Source: Luteolibacter flavescens (GTDB lineage Bacteria; Verrucomicrobiota; Verrucomicrobiia; Verrucomicrobiales; Akkermansiaceae). Taken from it: a stretch of DNA of 64,000 nt. Within the stretch, counting starts at the first letter, position 1. Each line of letters starts with the position of its first letter. The notes beneath the pieces were generated by a model, which saw nothing but the letters and a program-made list of their open reading frames with translations, had not been told where the DNA came from and ran no database searches. Below, one piece after another: positions 43,511 through 52,486 of the stretch. A program made the position numbers and the translations under genes. The DNA lies in assembly GCF_025950085.1 (NCBI RefSeq), contig NZ_JAPDDS010000017.1, positions 56,223-120,222 on the forward strand. The letters run 5' to 3'.

Positions 43511-44314
43511 ATGACCCCCGTATTCCGCTCCCTCCGGACCGACAGACTCTGCCTCGCCGCGCTTGCCGCGGGCGCATGGCTCGCCGGCACTCCCGCTGCC
43601 GACGCCGCGTCGGTGGCCTACAACTTCAGCGAGACCAACTCGAATCCCTCGCAGTCGCTCGACACCACCACTCCGAAGGGCCCGCTCGGCTCCTCCATCT
43701 GGAATGACTCCTACGTCACCACCACCGGCGGTGTGGCGACGGGCACCGAGACGAACCTCGTGGACAACACCGGCGCGAACACCGGCATGTCCATCTCATG
43801 GACCTCGAAGGAAACGTGGTTCGGCGATGGCGGCGGCACCACGCAGGACCAGCGCATCGTGCTCGGCTACCTCGATGACGGCGACCAGGGCGGGGCGAAT
43901 CCAGGAGTCTTCGTCACCCTCTCGAACATTTCCTACAGCCTGTATAACGTGTATCTGATCCTCGCCTCGGATGCGGGAACGAACACGACCTACACCTCGC
44001 AGGACTTCCTGCTGAATGGCAGCACGTGGATCTTCGGCGGGGCCTCGGCGACGACCGCGACGGCCTTTGCCAGCATGGAGTCCACCTCGGCCAATGGCAC
44101 GTGGACCCGCGCGATCGCCGGGGTGCAGACCGGGAACTACGCGCTGGCCACGAACCTGAGCGGCAGCACGCTGACCATCGACGGCCTCATCGGTGCGGGC
44201 GGTGCCCGCGGCAGCCTCGCGGGCATCATCATCGAGCAAGTGCCGGAGCCCTCCGCAGCGCTGCTCGCCGCGGCAGGTGGCATGCTGCTTTTCCGTCGCC
44301 GGAGAAACGACTGA
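43511..44314 (+). CDS. PEP-CTERM sorted surface protein
   Basis: A 267-residue exported protein. An N-terminal domain (about 32-245) is homologous to that of the preceding gene, sharing LDTTTPKGPLGS, QRIVLGYLDDGD, ATAFASME and TLTIDG. The C-terminal tail (VPEPSAALLAAAGGMLLFRRRR) is a textbook PEP-CTERM signal: PEP, hydrophobic helix, Arg cluster, which is processed by an exosortase. It is exported and anchored in the exopolysaccharide or surface layer of bacteria with this system. The stop lies 16 bases before the halogenase gene. Confidence 0.9.
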   Translation: MTPVFRSLRTDRLCLAALAAGAWLAGTPAADAASVAYNFSETNSNPSQSLDTTTPKGPLGSSIWNDSYVTTTGGVATGTETNLVDNTGANTGMSISWTSKETWFGDGGGTTQDQRIVLGYLDDGDQGGANPGVFVTLSNISYSLYNVYLILASDAGTNTTYTSQDFLLNGSTWIFGGASATTATAFASMESTSANGTWTRAIAGVQTGNYALATNLSGSTLTIDGLIGAGGARGSLAGIIIEQVPEPSAALLAAAGGMLLFRRRRND

Positions 44315-44330
44315 CCCGCCCTCACCCCTC

Positions 44331-45884
44331 ATGTCCACGTCCATGATCCGGTCCGTGCTCGTGCTTGGCGGTGGCAGCGCCGGGCTGCTAGCCGCCCTCA
44401 CCCTGAAGCGCAAGCTACCCGCGCTGCAGGTGGAGGTCGTCGCGAGCTCGCGGATCGGCGTCATCGGCGTGGGCGAGGGTACTACGCCCAACGTACCTGC
44501 GCACCTGAATGGCTATCTGGGCATCCCCGAGCGGGAAACACAGGCGGCGCTCGATCCGGTATTCAAGCTGGGCGTGCGCTTCGCCTGGGGCCGCCGGGAT
44601 CACTTCGACTACACTTTCACCGGCCGCCAGTTCGCCTGGCGCTGGCCGGAGCTGCCAAAGACGAATGGCTTCTACGCCACGGAGGAGCCCGTTGGCACCG
44701 ACCTCGCCTCCGCGCTGATGGAGGCTGGCAAGGCCGCACCGCGCCGCGCCGACCGCTACCCGGAGCTGCCGCCGATGGGCACGCAGATCGCCTGGCATCT
44801 GGAGAACCGCTCCTTCGTCGCGTGGCTCGAGTCCGCTTGCCAGCGCGAGGGTGTCACCTTCCGCGATGCCGAGTTGGCCGAGGCCGTGCGTGATGCCGAA
44901 GGAGGAATCGCCGAGCTGGTCTTCAAGGATGGCACGCGCACCTCCGCGGATCTCTATGTGGATTCGTCGGGCTTCGGCTCGCTGCTGTTAGGCGGCGCGC
45001 TCGGTGAATCCTTCACGTCATTCTCCGGCCAGCTCTTCTGCGATCGCGCGGTGGCCGGCGGCTGGGATCGCGGCGACGAGACCATCCTTCCCTACACGCT
45101 TTCTGAGACCATGCCCGCCGGGTGGGCATGGCGCATCGATCACCCGGAGCGCATCCATCGCGGCTATGTCTTCTGCTCGGATCATCTCTCCGATGACGAG
45201 GCCGTGGCGCAATACTCGCAGGTGGCGCCGCTGGCGAAGAATCCGAAGATCGTGAAATTCCGCTCCGGCCATTACCGGAATCCGTGGGCTCACAACGTGG
45301 TCGCCATCGGCAATGCAGCGGGGTTCGTCGAGCCGCTTGAGGCCACCGCCCTCATGGTGATCTGCCTGCAGGCGCGCTGGCTCACCGACGGGCTCATCGA
45401 CTCCGGCTGCAAGCCGCCGCCGACGATGCGTGCCCACTACTGCCGCATGAACCGCACGCTGTGGGAAACGATCCGCGATTTCCTCGCCATCCACTACCGC
45501 TTCAATGACCGGCTTGAGACGGATTTCTGGCTGCGCTGCCGCCGCGAGACGGATCTCGGCAGCGCGGCGGAGCTGGTGGATTTCTATCGCGAGAATGGCG
45601 CGTCCGGCATCGGTGCCTCGCTGCTCGGCGCGCAGGACCCCTTCGGTCTCGATAGCTATCTGGCGCTTCTAACAGGCCTGCGTGCGCCCTGCGAGGTCAC
45701 CCACACATCTAGCCCAGCGGAGCTTGCCGCATGGTCCGAGCGAAAGGCGGCCTTCCGCAAGATCGCCGCGGGCGGCCTCGGCATGCGCGAGGTGCGGCAG
45801 CGGCTGGCCGAGCCATCCGGCTGGGCACGCGTCCGCGGCACCCAGCCCGCATCCCCTTCGCCCAAGGCAGCAAAGGTCTTCTGA
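44331..45884 (+). CDS. flavin-dependent tryptophan halogenase-like enzyme
   Basis: A 517-residue flavoprotein of the tryptophan halogenase superfamily. The FAD dinucleotide loop is VLGGGSAGLLAAL at residues 10-22, and GVGEGTTPNVPAHL (about 46) is the second family hallmark. FKLGVRFAWG (near 82) includes the Lys expected to carry HOCl/chloramine chemistry. A PAGWAWRI segment near 264 corresponds to the WxWxIP-type motif that blocks monooxygenation, with His in place of Pro at the end. GNAAGFVEPLEATAL near 328 is the FAD-binding loop. The substrate may be tryptophan, a peptide or another aromatic. It sits between secreted surface proteins. Confidence 0.85.
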   Translation: MSTSMIRSVLVLGGGSAGLLAALTLKRKLPALQVEVVASSRIGVIGVGEGTTPNVPAHLNGYLGIPERETQAALDPVFKLGVRFAWGRRDHFDYTFTGRQFAWRWPELPKTNGFYATEEPVGTDLASALMEAGKAAPRRADRYPELPPMGTQIAWHLENRSFVAWLESACQREGVTFRDAELAEAVRDAEGGIAELVFKDGTRTSADLYVDSSGFGSLLLGGALGESFTSFSGQLFCDRAVAGGWDRGDETILPYTLSETMPAGWAWRIDHPERIHRGYVFCSDHLSDDEAVAQYSQVAPLAKNPKIVKFRSGHYRNPWAHNVVAIGNAAGFVEPLEATALMVICLQARWLTDGLIDSGCKPPPTMRAHYCRMNRTLWETIRDFLAIHYRFNDRLETDFWLRCRRETDLGSAAELVDFYRENGASGIGASLLGAQDPFGLDSYLALLTGLRAPCEVTHTSSPAELAAWSERKAAFRKIAAGGLGMREVRQRLAEPSGWARVRGTQPASPSPKAAKVF

Positions 45885-45935
45885 AAAGCCCGGGCTGCGG
45901 CCCATCCCACTTCCCCATCGTCACGAACCAGCGAA

Positions 45936-48900
45936 ATGAAGAAACGAACACTATCACGCGCCGGACTTCGCGAGCGCGGCTTCGCCTTGGTCATCTCGAT
46001 CATGCTGATGGTCCTGCTCACGGTCCTCGCCGTCGGCCTGCTCGGCCTGTCATCGATCTCGATGCGATCTTCCACCCAGGAGGAGGCGCTGCGACTCGCA
46101 CGCAGCAATGCCCGCGTCGCGCTCTCGCTCGCCATCGCCCAGCTCCAGAAGCAGGCCGGCCCGGACCAGCGCATCACCGCGCCCGCGACGATCACCAACG
46201 TGAAGAATCCCCGCGGCGTGACCGGCGTCTGGAAGTCCTGGCGCCCGCCCCAGGAGAATCCCGACTACGCGAAGGAGAAGGCCGAGCGCTTCACCGAATA
46301 CCTGATCTCCACTCCCACGCCGGGGAAGACCGATGACATCGCCAGCGTGCCGACCTCCGACGAGGAGCAGGTGATGGTCGGCGCGGGCAGCCTCGGCGGC
46401 GGCTCGGTTTCATCCACCGCCCTCACCACGGATGAGACGACGAACGAGATCATGGCCCCCGTGGTTCCGGTCGCCGCGGAGAATGGCAAGTCCACCACCG
46501 GCGCGCTCGCCTGGGCCACGCTCGACGAGGGAGTGAAGGGCCGCATCGACCTCGCTCCCGCGGAAGACCCGAAGGACTCCGTCGCCGATGCCGTCTCCCG
46601 CATGGGCTCGCCCGCGCGGAACAAGGCCGGCAGCCTGGATGGACTCGCCTTCCTCGACGATGCGCGCGAGAACCTGCTGGAAAAGCTCCCGAAGCTGGTG
46701 AGCACCGCCGAGGTGAATCTCGCGGGCGGCGACAAGGAAGTCTTCGGCCGCTACTTCCATGACTTCAGCGTCGCATCGAATTCCGTGCAAGCGGACGTGG
46801 CGAATGGCGGGCTGAAGACCGACCTGAGCGTTATCTTCGACGGTGCCACCCTGCCGACCGAGTATGCGACCCGGCGCCTCTACTCGAACTCGGCGGTCCC
46901 GGCCACTGGCACGAACAACTCCGACCCGATGTGGGCGGCCTACCAGCACTACTACCGCCTCTATCAGAAGGCGGTGGCGAAGGACAATCCGAAGGACGGG
47001 ATGAAGGCCTTCGTCCCCACGACCTACCGCCTCGCCCAATCGAGCGACACCACCATCAAGGACGTCCGCATCGAGCCGAATCTCTCCACCGTCCGCCAGT
47101 CCATCCTGATGCCCACGGTGGCCAAGGTGGACATCGTCTTCAGCATCGTGGCGCGGGACGTGCACTCCAGCCGCACCACCGCGCTGCTCCAGGCCGGCTA
47201 CCCCTACATGATCCATCTCATGTACCTGCCGGTGATCACGCTGCACAATCCCTACAACGTGCCTCTGCGCTTCACGGAGATGGAGGTGGAATTCGCGGAC
47301 CTGCCGATGGGCTTCCAGTTCTTCGTGAATGGCCAGGCCGCGACGAACGAGATGAAGCCCTTCAACTCGCTCTACACCGGCAACGAGTCGGGCGGTGCGA
47401 AAAAGGTCTTCAAGGTCACGCTGACCGGCGACCTGAAGGCCGCGAAGGAAGTGGTGATGGGTGCGGGCGAGACGCGCATCTTCGGCAAGCCCTTCCCTCC
47501 CGAGTGGACCTGGGCGCAGGAAAATGCCGGCGGTGCGCAGGACGGCGTGGACATGTTCGACTGGCGGAACGACCGCACCCAGCTCGGCAACCGCATCATG
47601 CCCGGCATGATCACCGGGCCGAATGACGGCATCGGCTACGACCTCGACTGGCTCGCGCCGCTGGTGACGACGCGCGCCGAGTGGCACAAGGCCCGCACCG
47701 CCGAGGGCGTGCTGCCCGTGAAGCCCGGCGAGTCGATCATGGTGAAGTATGGTCCGAAGACCCAGCCGAGTTCGCCGAACAACAAGTTCGCCATGACGCT
47801 GCGGCTGAAGAATGGCACGGCGCCCGTGGACTACGGCACCACGCAGGTCTATTTCCAGAACGAGGGCAAGCTGAAGACCGTGCTGGAGGAAGGGACCTCG
47901 CCGCGCTTCACCGAGGCACGCAGTTTCCCCGAGAGCTATCCGAAGCCCGGGGTGGAAGCCCCGATCACCGCGTCCTCGATCTACGAGTCCAATAGTACCA
48001 AGATCCGCGACTACAGCAAGGCGCGGCCCTTCGCGGTCTTCAGCCTTAGCGGAAAGACCACGCAGGAGGCCTTCACCCGCTCGCGACCCGCGGCGGATAC
48101 CGGTGCCGCCCCGCAGATGGCGACCTGCGAATTCATCAGCACGGCCAGCCAGGGGACGAATCCCTATGAGTTCATCCTCACACCCGTGCGCGGTGGCAAT
48201 GCCGTGATCGAGTCCGAGGGTGAGAAGGGCTACTTCTTCGGCGGCCACGGAGCGACCCGCGGCACCACCGCCGCGACCTTCTTCGAGATCCCGATGGCCC
48301 CGCTGCAATCGCTGGCCCAGCTCCGCCACGCGAACGTGGGCACGATGGCTGCGGCACCTTACTTCACCTACGCCACCGGTGAATCCCGCGCGCATCCGGC
48401 ACTGCCCGCGAAGTCCCCGCGCTTCGCCGTCGCGACGAACCGCACCATCCTCGACCACTCGTGGCTGTCGAATGACCAACTCTGGGACCGCTACTGGTTC
48501 TCGACCATCGCCACGCTGCAGGGCCCCGCCTACGCCGGCAGCTCCGCGAAGACCCAGACGGAGCTGGCGAAAAGCTTCTTCAATGGCGAGGGCACGCTGC
48601 CCAATGTCCGGAACATGGCGATCGTCCCCACCGGCTCGCTGCCGGACGATGTCGCGACCACGGCCATCGAGGCGGGCGGCCAGAAGTCCGCGATGTATCT
48701 GCTCACCCGCGGCGGCTTCAATGTGAACAGCACCTCGGAGGCCGCCTGGGTCTCCGTGCTCTCCGCGATGGCGGACTCCCCGGTCCCGCTTGCCACCGGT
48801 ATGCTGGAAAGCACCGGCGACTCCGTCCCGCTGCTGCGCACCCGCCGCCCGAGCACGGGCCTCGACGGAGGCGTGGTGGGCCGCGACCAACTGTGGAACA

Positions 48901-49457
48901 GCTACCGCAAGCTGACTCCTGAGGAAGTCCGCTCGCTGGCGAAGGAGATGGTGAAGCAGGTCCGCCAGCGCGGCCCCTTCCTCTCCATGTCCGACTTCGT
49001 GAACCGCCGCCTGGCGGAGGATGACACCGGAAAGGCCGGTGCCATGCAGGCGGCCATCGACGCCAGCGGCATCAATGAGGTGATGGTGCCGAATGCGATG
49101 CCCATCGATCCCGCCGAGGTCACGAAATACGGATGGAGGAATCCGAAGGCGCTCGAGGGCAGCAACACCGCGGCGGGTTCTCCCGGCGCGATCAGCCAAG
49201 GCGACGTGCTCTCCGCCATCGGGTCCTTCGCCACCGTGCGGTCGGATACCTTCCGCATCCGCGCCTATGGCGAGGCTCGCGATCCGCAGGGCAAGGTGCT
49301 CGCCCGCGCGTGGTGCGAGGCCACCCTGCAGCGTCTGCCCGACTACGTGGACCCCTCGGAGTCGCCTGAAATCATCGCGACCAAGGAAGCCAACGTCACC
49401 TTTGGCAGACGCTTCGAGACCTTGGCATTCCGCTGGCTTCACCCCGAGGAAGTTTGA
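45936..49457 (+). CDS. large pilin-like protein resembling Verru_Chthon cassette protein A
   Basis: An 1173-residue protein with an N-terminal prepilin-like signal: basic MKKRTLSRAGLRERGFALVIS and a hydrophobic helix at about 16-36 with a G-F cleavage-type site and further hydrophobic residues. The remainder is a large soluble domain without known catalytic motifs (for example NVRNMAIVPTGS, TGLDGGVVGRDQLWNSYRKL, then FLSMSDFVNRRLAEDD), which resembles PilX-like helical parts. Length and N-terminus fit the Verru_Chthon cassette protein A family, from memory. No cassette B, C or D follow. It would be assembled or exported by a type IV pilus/type II-like machine. Confidence 0.75.
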   Translation: MKKRTLSRAGLRERGFALVISIMLMVLLTVLAVGLLGLSSISMRSSTQEEALRLARSNARVALSLAIAQLQKQAGPDQRITAPATITNVKNPRGVTGVWKSWRPPQENPDYAKEKAERFTEYLISTPTPGKTDDIASVPTSDEEQVMVGAGSLGGGSVSSTALTTDETTNEIMAPVVPVAAENGKSTTGALAWATLDEGVKGRIDLAPAEDPKDSVADAVSRMGSPARNKAGSLDGLAFLDDARENLLEKLPKLVSTAEVNLAGGDKEVFGRYFHDFSVASNSVQADVANGGLKTDLSVIFDGATLPTEYATRRLYSNSAVPATGTNNSDPMWAAYQHYYRLYQKAVAKDNPKDGMKAFVPTTYRLAQSSDTTIKDVRIEPNLSTVRQSILMPTVAKVDIVFSIVARDVHSSRTTALLQAGYPYMIHLMYLPVITLHNPYNVPLRFTEMEVEFADLPMGFQFFVNGQAATNEMKPFNSLYTGNESGGAKKVFKVTLTGDLKAAKEVVMGAGETRIFGKPFPPEWTWAQENAGGAQDGVDMFDWRNDRTQLGNRIMPGMITGPNDGIGYDLDWLAPLVTTRAEWHKARTAEGVLPVKPGESIMVKYGPKTQPSSPNNKFAMTLRLKNGTAPVDYGTTQVYFQNEGKLKTVLEEGTSPRFTEARSFPESYPKPGVEAPITASSIYESNSTKIRDYSKARPFAVFSLSGKTTQEAFTRSRPAADTGAAPQMATCEFISTASQGTNPYEFILTPVRGGNAVIESEGEKGYFFGGHGATRGTTAATFFEIPMAPLQSLAQLRHANVGTMAAAPYFTYATGESRAHPALPAKSPRFAVATNRTILDHSWLSNDQLWDRYWFSTIATLQGPAYAGSSAKTQTELAKSFFNGEGTLPNVRNMAIVPTGSLPDDVATTAIEAGGQKSAMYLLTRGGFNVNSTSEAAWVSVLSAMADSPVPLATGMLESTGDSVPLLRTRRPSTGLDGGVVGRDQLWNSYRKLTPEEVRSLAKEMVKQVRQRGPFLSMSDFVNRRLAEDDTGKAGAMQAAIDASGINEVMVPNAMPIDPAEVTKYGWRNPKALEGSNTAAGSPGAISQGDVLSAIGSFATVRSDTFRIRAYGEARDPQGKVLARAWCEATLQRLPDYVDPSESPEIIATKEANVTFGRRFETLAFRWLHPEEV

Positions 49458-49459
49458 TC

Positions 49460-50173
49460 ATGAAAATCCACACGATTCCCCTGCTCGCGCTCGCCGCATG
49501 CGTCCTCCCCTCGTCCGCGCTGCATGCCCAGGAGGCACGCACCGTGCGCTTCCGCACCCTGTGCCTGGAGCAGACCGCAGGCGTCACGAGCGTGCATCTG
49601 CCCGCGGCGAAGTCGGGTGCCGATGCCGTGGAGGTGCCGCTCTACACGGGCTCCCTCTCCCCGGAAATCGTGGGAAACTTCACGGGCAAGGAAGCGGTTT
49701 TCACCGGGGCACCGGGAGCGGATGGCAAGCCGGCCGTCATGGCCAAGGTCGCGCTCGCCAGCTCATCCCGGCAGTTCTTCCTCTTCCTGCCCGCGAAGTC
49801 CGGCGGCGCGAAGCCCTACGAGGTGATGGCCTTTGACGACGACACGGACAGCTTCAAGCCGGGGCACATCCGGTCCATCAATCTCGCGCCCGTGCCCGTG
49901 CGCTTCACCATCGCGGGCAAGGCATCCCCGCCCGTGCCGCCTTCGAAGCAGATGATCTTCCCGCAGGCGGCGAAGAAGGACGACTACAACATGTATCCCG
50001 TGGTGGTGGACTTCGCCAGCGCGGGCGACAAGTGGTTCAAGGGCTACTCGGCGAGCTGGAAGGCCAGCGATACGCGACGGGAAATCGTGATCACGCTGAT
50101 CGATCCGAAATTCAAGCAACCGGTAGTGAAGTGCTATCCGGACCTCCCGCCGTGGCTCGCCGCCACCCCGTGA
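49460..50173 (+). CDS. secreted hypothetical protein (237 aa)
   Basis: A protein with signal peptide (IPLLALAACVLPSSALHA) and mature sequence ARTVRFRTLCLEQTAGVTSV. The rest is beta-rich with no motif recognised. It begins 2 bases after the pilin-like gene stop, so it is coupled to it and may be an export or structural partner. An alternative TTG lies 6 bases earlier. Confidence 0.7.
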   Translation: MKIHTIPLLALAACVLPSSALHAQEARTVRFRTLCLEQTAGVTSVHLPAAKSGADAVEVPLYTGSLSPEIVGNFTGKEAVFTGAPGADGKPAVMAKVALASSSRQFFLFLPAKSGGAKPYEVMAFDDDTDSFKPGHIRSINLAPVPVRFTIAGKASPPVPPSKQMIFPQAAKKDDYNMYPVVVDFASAGDKWFKGYSASWKASDTRREIVITLIDPKFKQPVVKCYPDLPPWLAATP

Positions 50174-50185
50174 AGGGCCCTGCCC

Positions 50186-51961
50186 TTACTGGCCCGCGGG
50201 CGGCAGGCTGAAGTCGCCGCCCATCACGCGGCGGACCTGATCTTCTGTTAGAACGAGATTGAAGACGGCAAGATCCGACAGCAGTCCCTCGAAGTGATTG
50301 CCATGGGCGGGCGGGGCCTCGCCCCGTCCGAAGTACCAGCTTTCCGACGGCCAGTCGAAATTGAAGGCGGGCGCGGTATTGAGATCCTGATCCTGCACAC
50401 CGGTCGGCTCGCCATTCACGTAGAAGCGGATCTGTCTCATGGAGGTCCCGTCGAAGAACACGGAAAACGCCACGTGGACCCACTTGTCCACCGGCAACCC
50501 GACGGACGACTGCTCCTCACTGATGCCGAAGGAGTCGAAGGTGGGATACAGGCCCGGAGACGATCTCGATGGCCCGCCATCCGGACCATGCTGCGCGGTC
50601 AGGCTCAGCTCACGCTCTCCGAAGACCCGGAAGACTCCATTCCCCATGTGGGCACTGGCCGCGCTCCAAGTCTGGTTGTAGTCCCCGCGCAGCAGCAGGC
50701 CGCCGCCGTCCGCGGTCGCAGGTAGCTTCAGCCACATGGCCACGGTCAAAGGTCCCGTGGTCCAGTCGCTCAGCGCCGCGGGCAGGATGAGGATGTCATT
50801 CACGCCGTCAAAGGACAGGCACGGCCCGCGCTCGGGATCGGTAACCCACGAGGCCCCGTTGATGCGACCGTGATGACCGTGGCCGCTCCAGTCGTCCACG
50901 ATATCCCCGCTTCCCACACGCATGCGCCACAGCGCGCCGAGTCGTGGATCCGGTGTCAGCGGGCGGAAGGCGGGCTGCTTCGGATACGGTGTGATGCCGG
51001 TGACGGCAAGTGGAGCGAGCGCTAGCAGGAAGACAAGCACGAGCGAGACCACGGTCAGAGGATTCGGCAACGAGCGCCGCTTGTCCGACCGGAGCACGGC
51101 CAGCAGGCGGCTGCGGACCTCGCGGAGATGGCGGCGGCTCAGGCGGCCTCCTTTCGCCTCGTTCACGAGCACCTCCCCGTATTTCGAGGCAGGTACACCG
51201 CCGGCGATGACCGCGTCATCGCACGCCATCTCCACTGCACGGTCGTATTGCCGCAGCAGCAGGTGGACGAGCGGGTGGAACCAAAAGACGATCGCCGCGA
51301 GCTCCAGCGCGGCACGCAGCGGCACATCGTGCCCGTGCAGGTGCTCCATCTCATGGCGCAGGATCATCTCCTGCGAGGCCTCGTCGCGCGCGAGGAATTC
51401 CGAGGAAACCAACAGCCGCGGGTGCAGCAACCCGTGCACCACCGGCCCGGGCAGGGTCTCCACTTCAAACATCCACGGACGCCGTCGCATTCCCTCCGTC
51501 AGCTTTTCTAACAGCCGCGCCGCAGGATGATCCGGATGAACGGGCTTCGCCTTCGCGAAACGCACCAGGCTGGAGCAGTACTGCGCGCCGCGGAAGAGCA
51601 GGAAAAGGAATGCCCCGGCCGCCCAGACCTGCACGATGAGGCCCGGCAGCGGATCCCGGTTTGCCCCCGGGATGGACCCGGCCACCGGCATCGAGGAAAC
51701 CGCGGACACTCGCAACTCGCCCGGCACCTCGGGTGCGAAAGCACGCGTCGAGGCCAGCGCGGGGATCGTGATGCGGAAGACCATCGGCAACGCCGGAGCC
51801 GCGAGCCCCGCCAGCAGCCCCACGGCCAACAACACGCAGACGATGCGGGATGCGGAGCGCCGCGACACATACGCGAGCGCCAGCACGAGCGGGAGCACCA
51901 GGCAAAACCGGAGGGAAGCGACAAGGAGCCAGCGGTAAAGCTCCCCGGTCATTTCCTCCAT
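50186..51961 (-). CDS. BlaR1/M56-type membrane metalloprotease with C-terminal LamG-like domain
   Basis: A 591-residue membrane sensor-protease. Hydrophobic helices lie at about 9-30, 35-62 and 106-123, then an M56 zinc protease active site HEMEHLHGHD near residue 204 and a downstream ACDDAVIAGG. A further helix sits near 305-320. The C-terminal 230 residues form a LamG/concanavalin-like domain (GHGHHGRINGASWV, LSFDGVND, LTVAMWLKLP, WVHVAFSVF, GEPTGVQDQD, LSDLAVFN) where classical BlaR1 has a penicillin-binding sensor. The partner BlaI-like repressor is encoded upstream at 52027-52449. A laminin-G type domain could sense a polysaccharide or polymer at the outside. The start at 51961 is the first ATG; a TTG lies 12 bases earlier. 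Confidence 0.85.
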   Translation of the reverse strand: MEEMTGELYRWLLVASLRFCLVLPLVLALAYVSRRSASRIVCVLLAVGLLAGLAAPALPMVFRITIPALASTRAFAPEVPGELRVSAVSSMPVAGSIPGANRDPLPGLIVQVWAAGAFLFLLFRGAQYCSSLVRFAKAKPVHPDHPAARLLEKLTEGMRRRPWMFEVETLPGPVVHGLLHPRLLVSSEFLARDEASQEMILRHEMEHLHGHDVPLRAALELAAIVFWFHPLVHLLLRQYDRAVEMACDDAVIAGGVPASKYGEVLVNEAKGGRLSRRHLREVRSRLLAVLRSDKRRSLPNPLTVVSLVLVFLLALAPLAVTGITPYPKQPAFRPLTPDPRLGALWRMRVGSGDIVDDWSGHGHHGRINGASWVTDPERGPCLSFDGVNDILILPAALSDWTTGPLTVAMWLKLPATADGGGLLLRGDYNQTWSAASAHMGNGVFRVFGERELSLTAQHGPDGGPSRSSPGLYPTFDSFGISEEQSSVGLPVDKWVHVAFSVFFDGTSMRQIRFYVNGEPTGVQDQDLNTAPAFNFDWPSESWYFGRGEAPPAHGNHFEGLLSDLAVFNLVLTEDQVRRVMGGDFSLPPAGQ

Positions 51962-52026
51962 GATCCGAGACAAGCAGCTATCGCCGGGCCGCCCAGCACA
52001 ATGTCAGGCGGGATGTAAAATTAGGC

Positions 52027-52449
52027 TCAGCCCTTCGCTGCGTCCTCTTCCTTCTTCGGCGAGTCGGCCCGTTGGAGGATCTCCTCCAGCATGCGCCGGT
52101 CCTCCGGAGCCAGGGTTCCTTTTTCCCGCTTCAGGAAGGATGCGAGGCCGAAGGACAGCGAGCCATTGAAGAAACTCCCCACCGTGCGCTTCAGCATCTC
52201 GAATCCCACCTCGGAGGAATTCATCACCGGCAGGTAGAGGTAGCGGTTGCCATCCTTCCGCATCGCGAGGAAGCCCTTGTCATGGAGAATGCCAAGGATC
52301 CGCCGTGCCCCCGAATTCGTCATCGTGGTCTCCAGATTCTCGCACAGCGAGTCTGCGGACACCTCACCCAGGCGATGCACCACGTACATCACTTCCCGCT
52401 CGCGGCGGCTGAGGTTTTCAAATTCCAGGGTCTTGCGCTTTGATGACAT
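52027..52449 (-). CDS. BlaI/MecI-family transcriptional repressor
   Basis: A 140-residue winged-helix protein in the penicillinase repressor family: LEFENLSRREREVMYVVHRLGEVSADSL at the N-terminus and RRILGILHDKGFLAMRKDGNRYLYLPVM as recognition helix and wing. The C-terminal part (FLKREKGTLAPEDRRMLEEILQ) is the helical dimerisation tail. It probably represses its own operon and is inactivated by the downstream M56 protease, as in the BlaR1-BlaI system. The gap to the M56 gene is 65 bases. The start at 52449 gives MSSKRKTLEF. Confidence 0.85.
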   Translation of the reverse strand: MSSKRKTLEFENLSRREREVMYVVHRLGEVSADSLCENLETTMTNSGARRILGILHDKGFLAMRKDGNRYLYLPVMNSSEVGFEMLKRTVGSFFNGSLSFGLASFLKREKGTLAPEDRRMLEEILQRADSPKKEEDAAKG

Positions 52450-52472
52450 GTATTGGGGCCGGAGGAGACGGC

Positions 52473-52486
52473 GCACAATTTTGTGC
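52473..52486 (-). promoter_or_regulatory. candidate operator palindrome before the BlaI-type gene
   Basis: A perfect 14-base palindrome, GCACAATTTTGTGC, lies 24 bases upstream of the repressor start. A site in such a position would fit autorepression by a BlaI-family dimer. It is not the classic TACA-N9-TGTA sequence of BlaI, so this is only a candidate. Confidence 0.5.

Noticed and set aside
41559..43577. A 672-codon open frame on the minus strand opposite the thrombospondin-repeat gene.
   Set aside because: Low-complexity, Arg/Gly/Val-rich antisense shadow; the plus-strand gene has a signal peptide and clear repeats.
46410..49442. A 1010-codon open frame on the minus strand opposite the pilin-like gene.
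   Set aside because: It is an antisense reading of a GC-rich coding gene, with low-complexity Arg/Gly/His-rich composition and no homology-like motifs.
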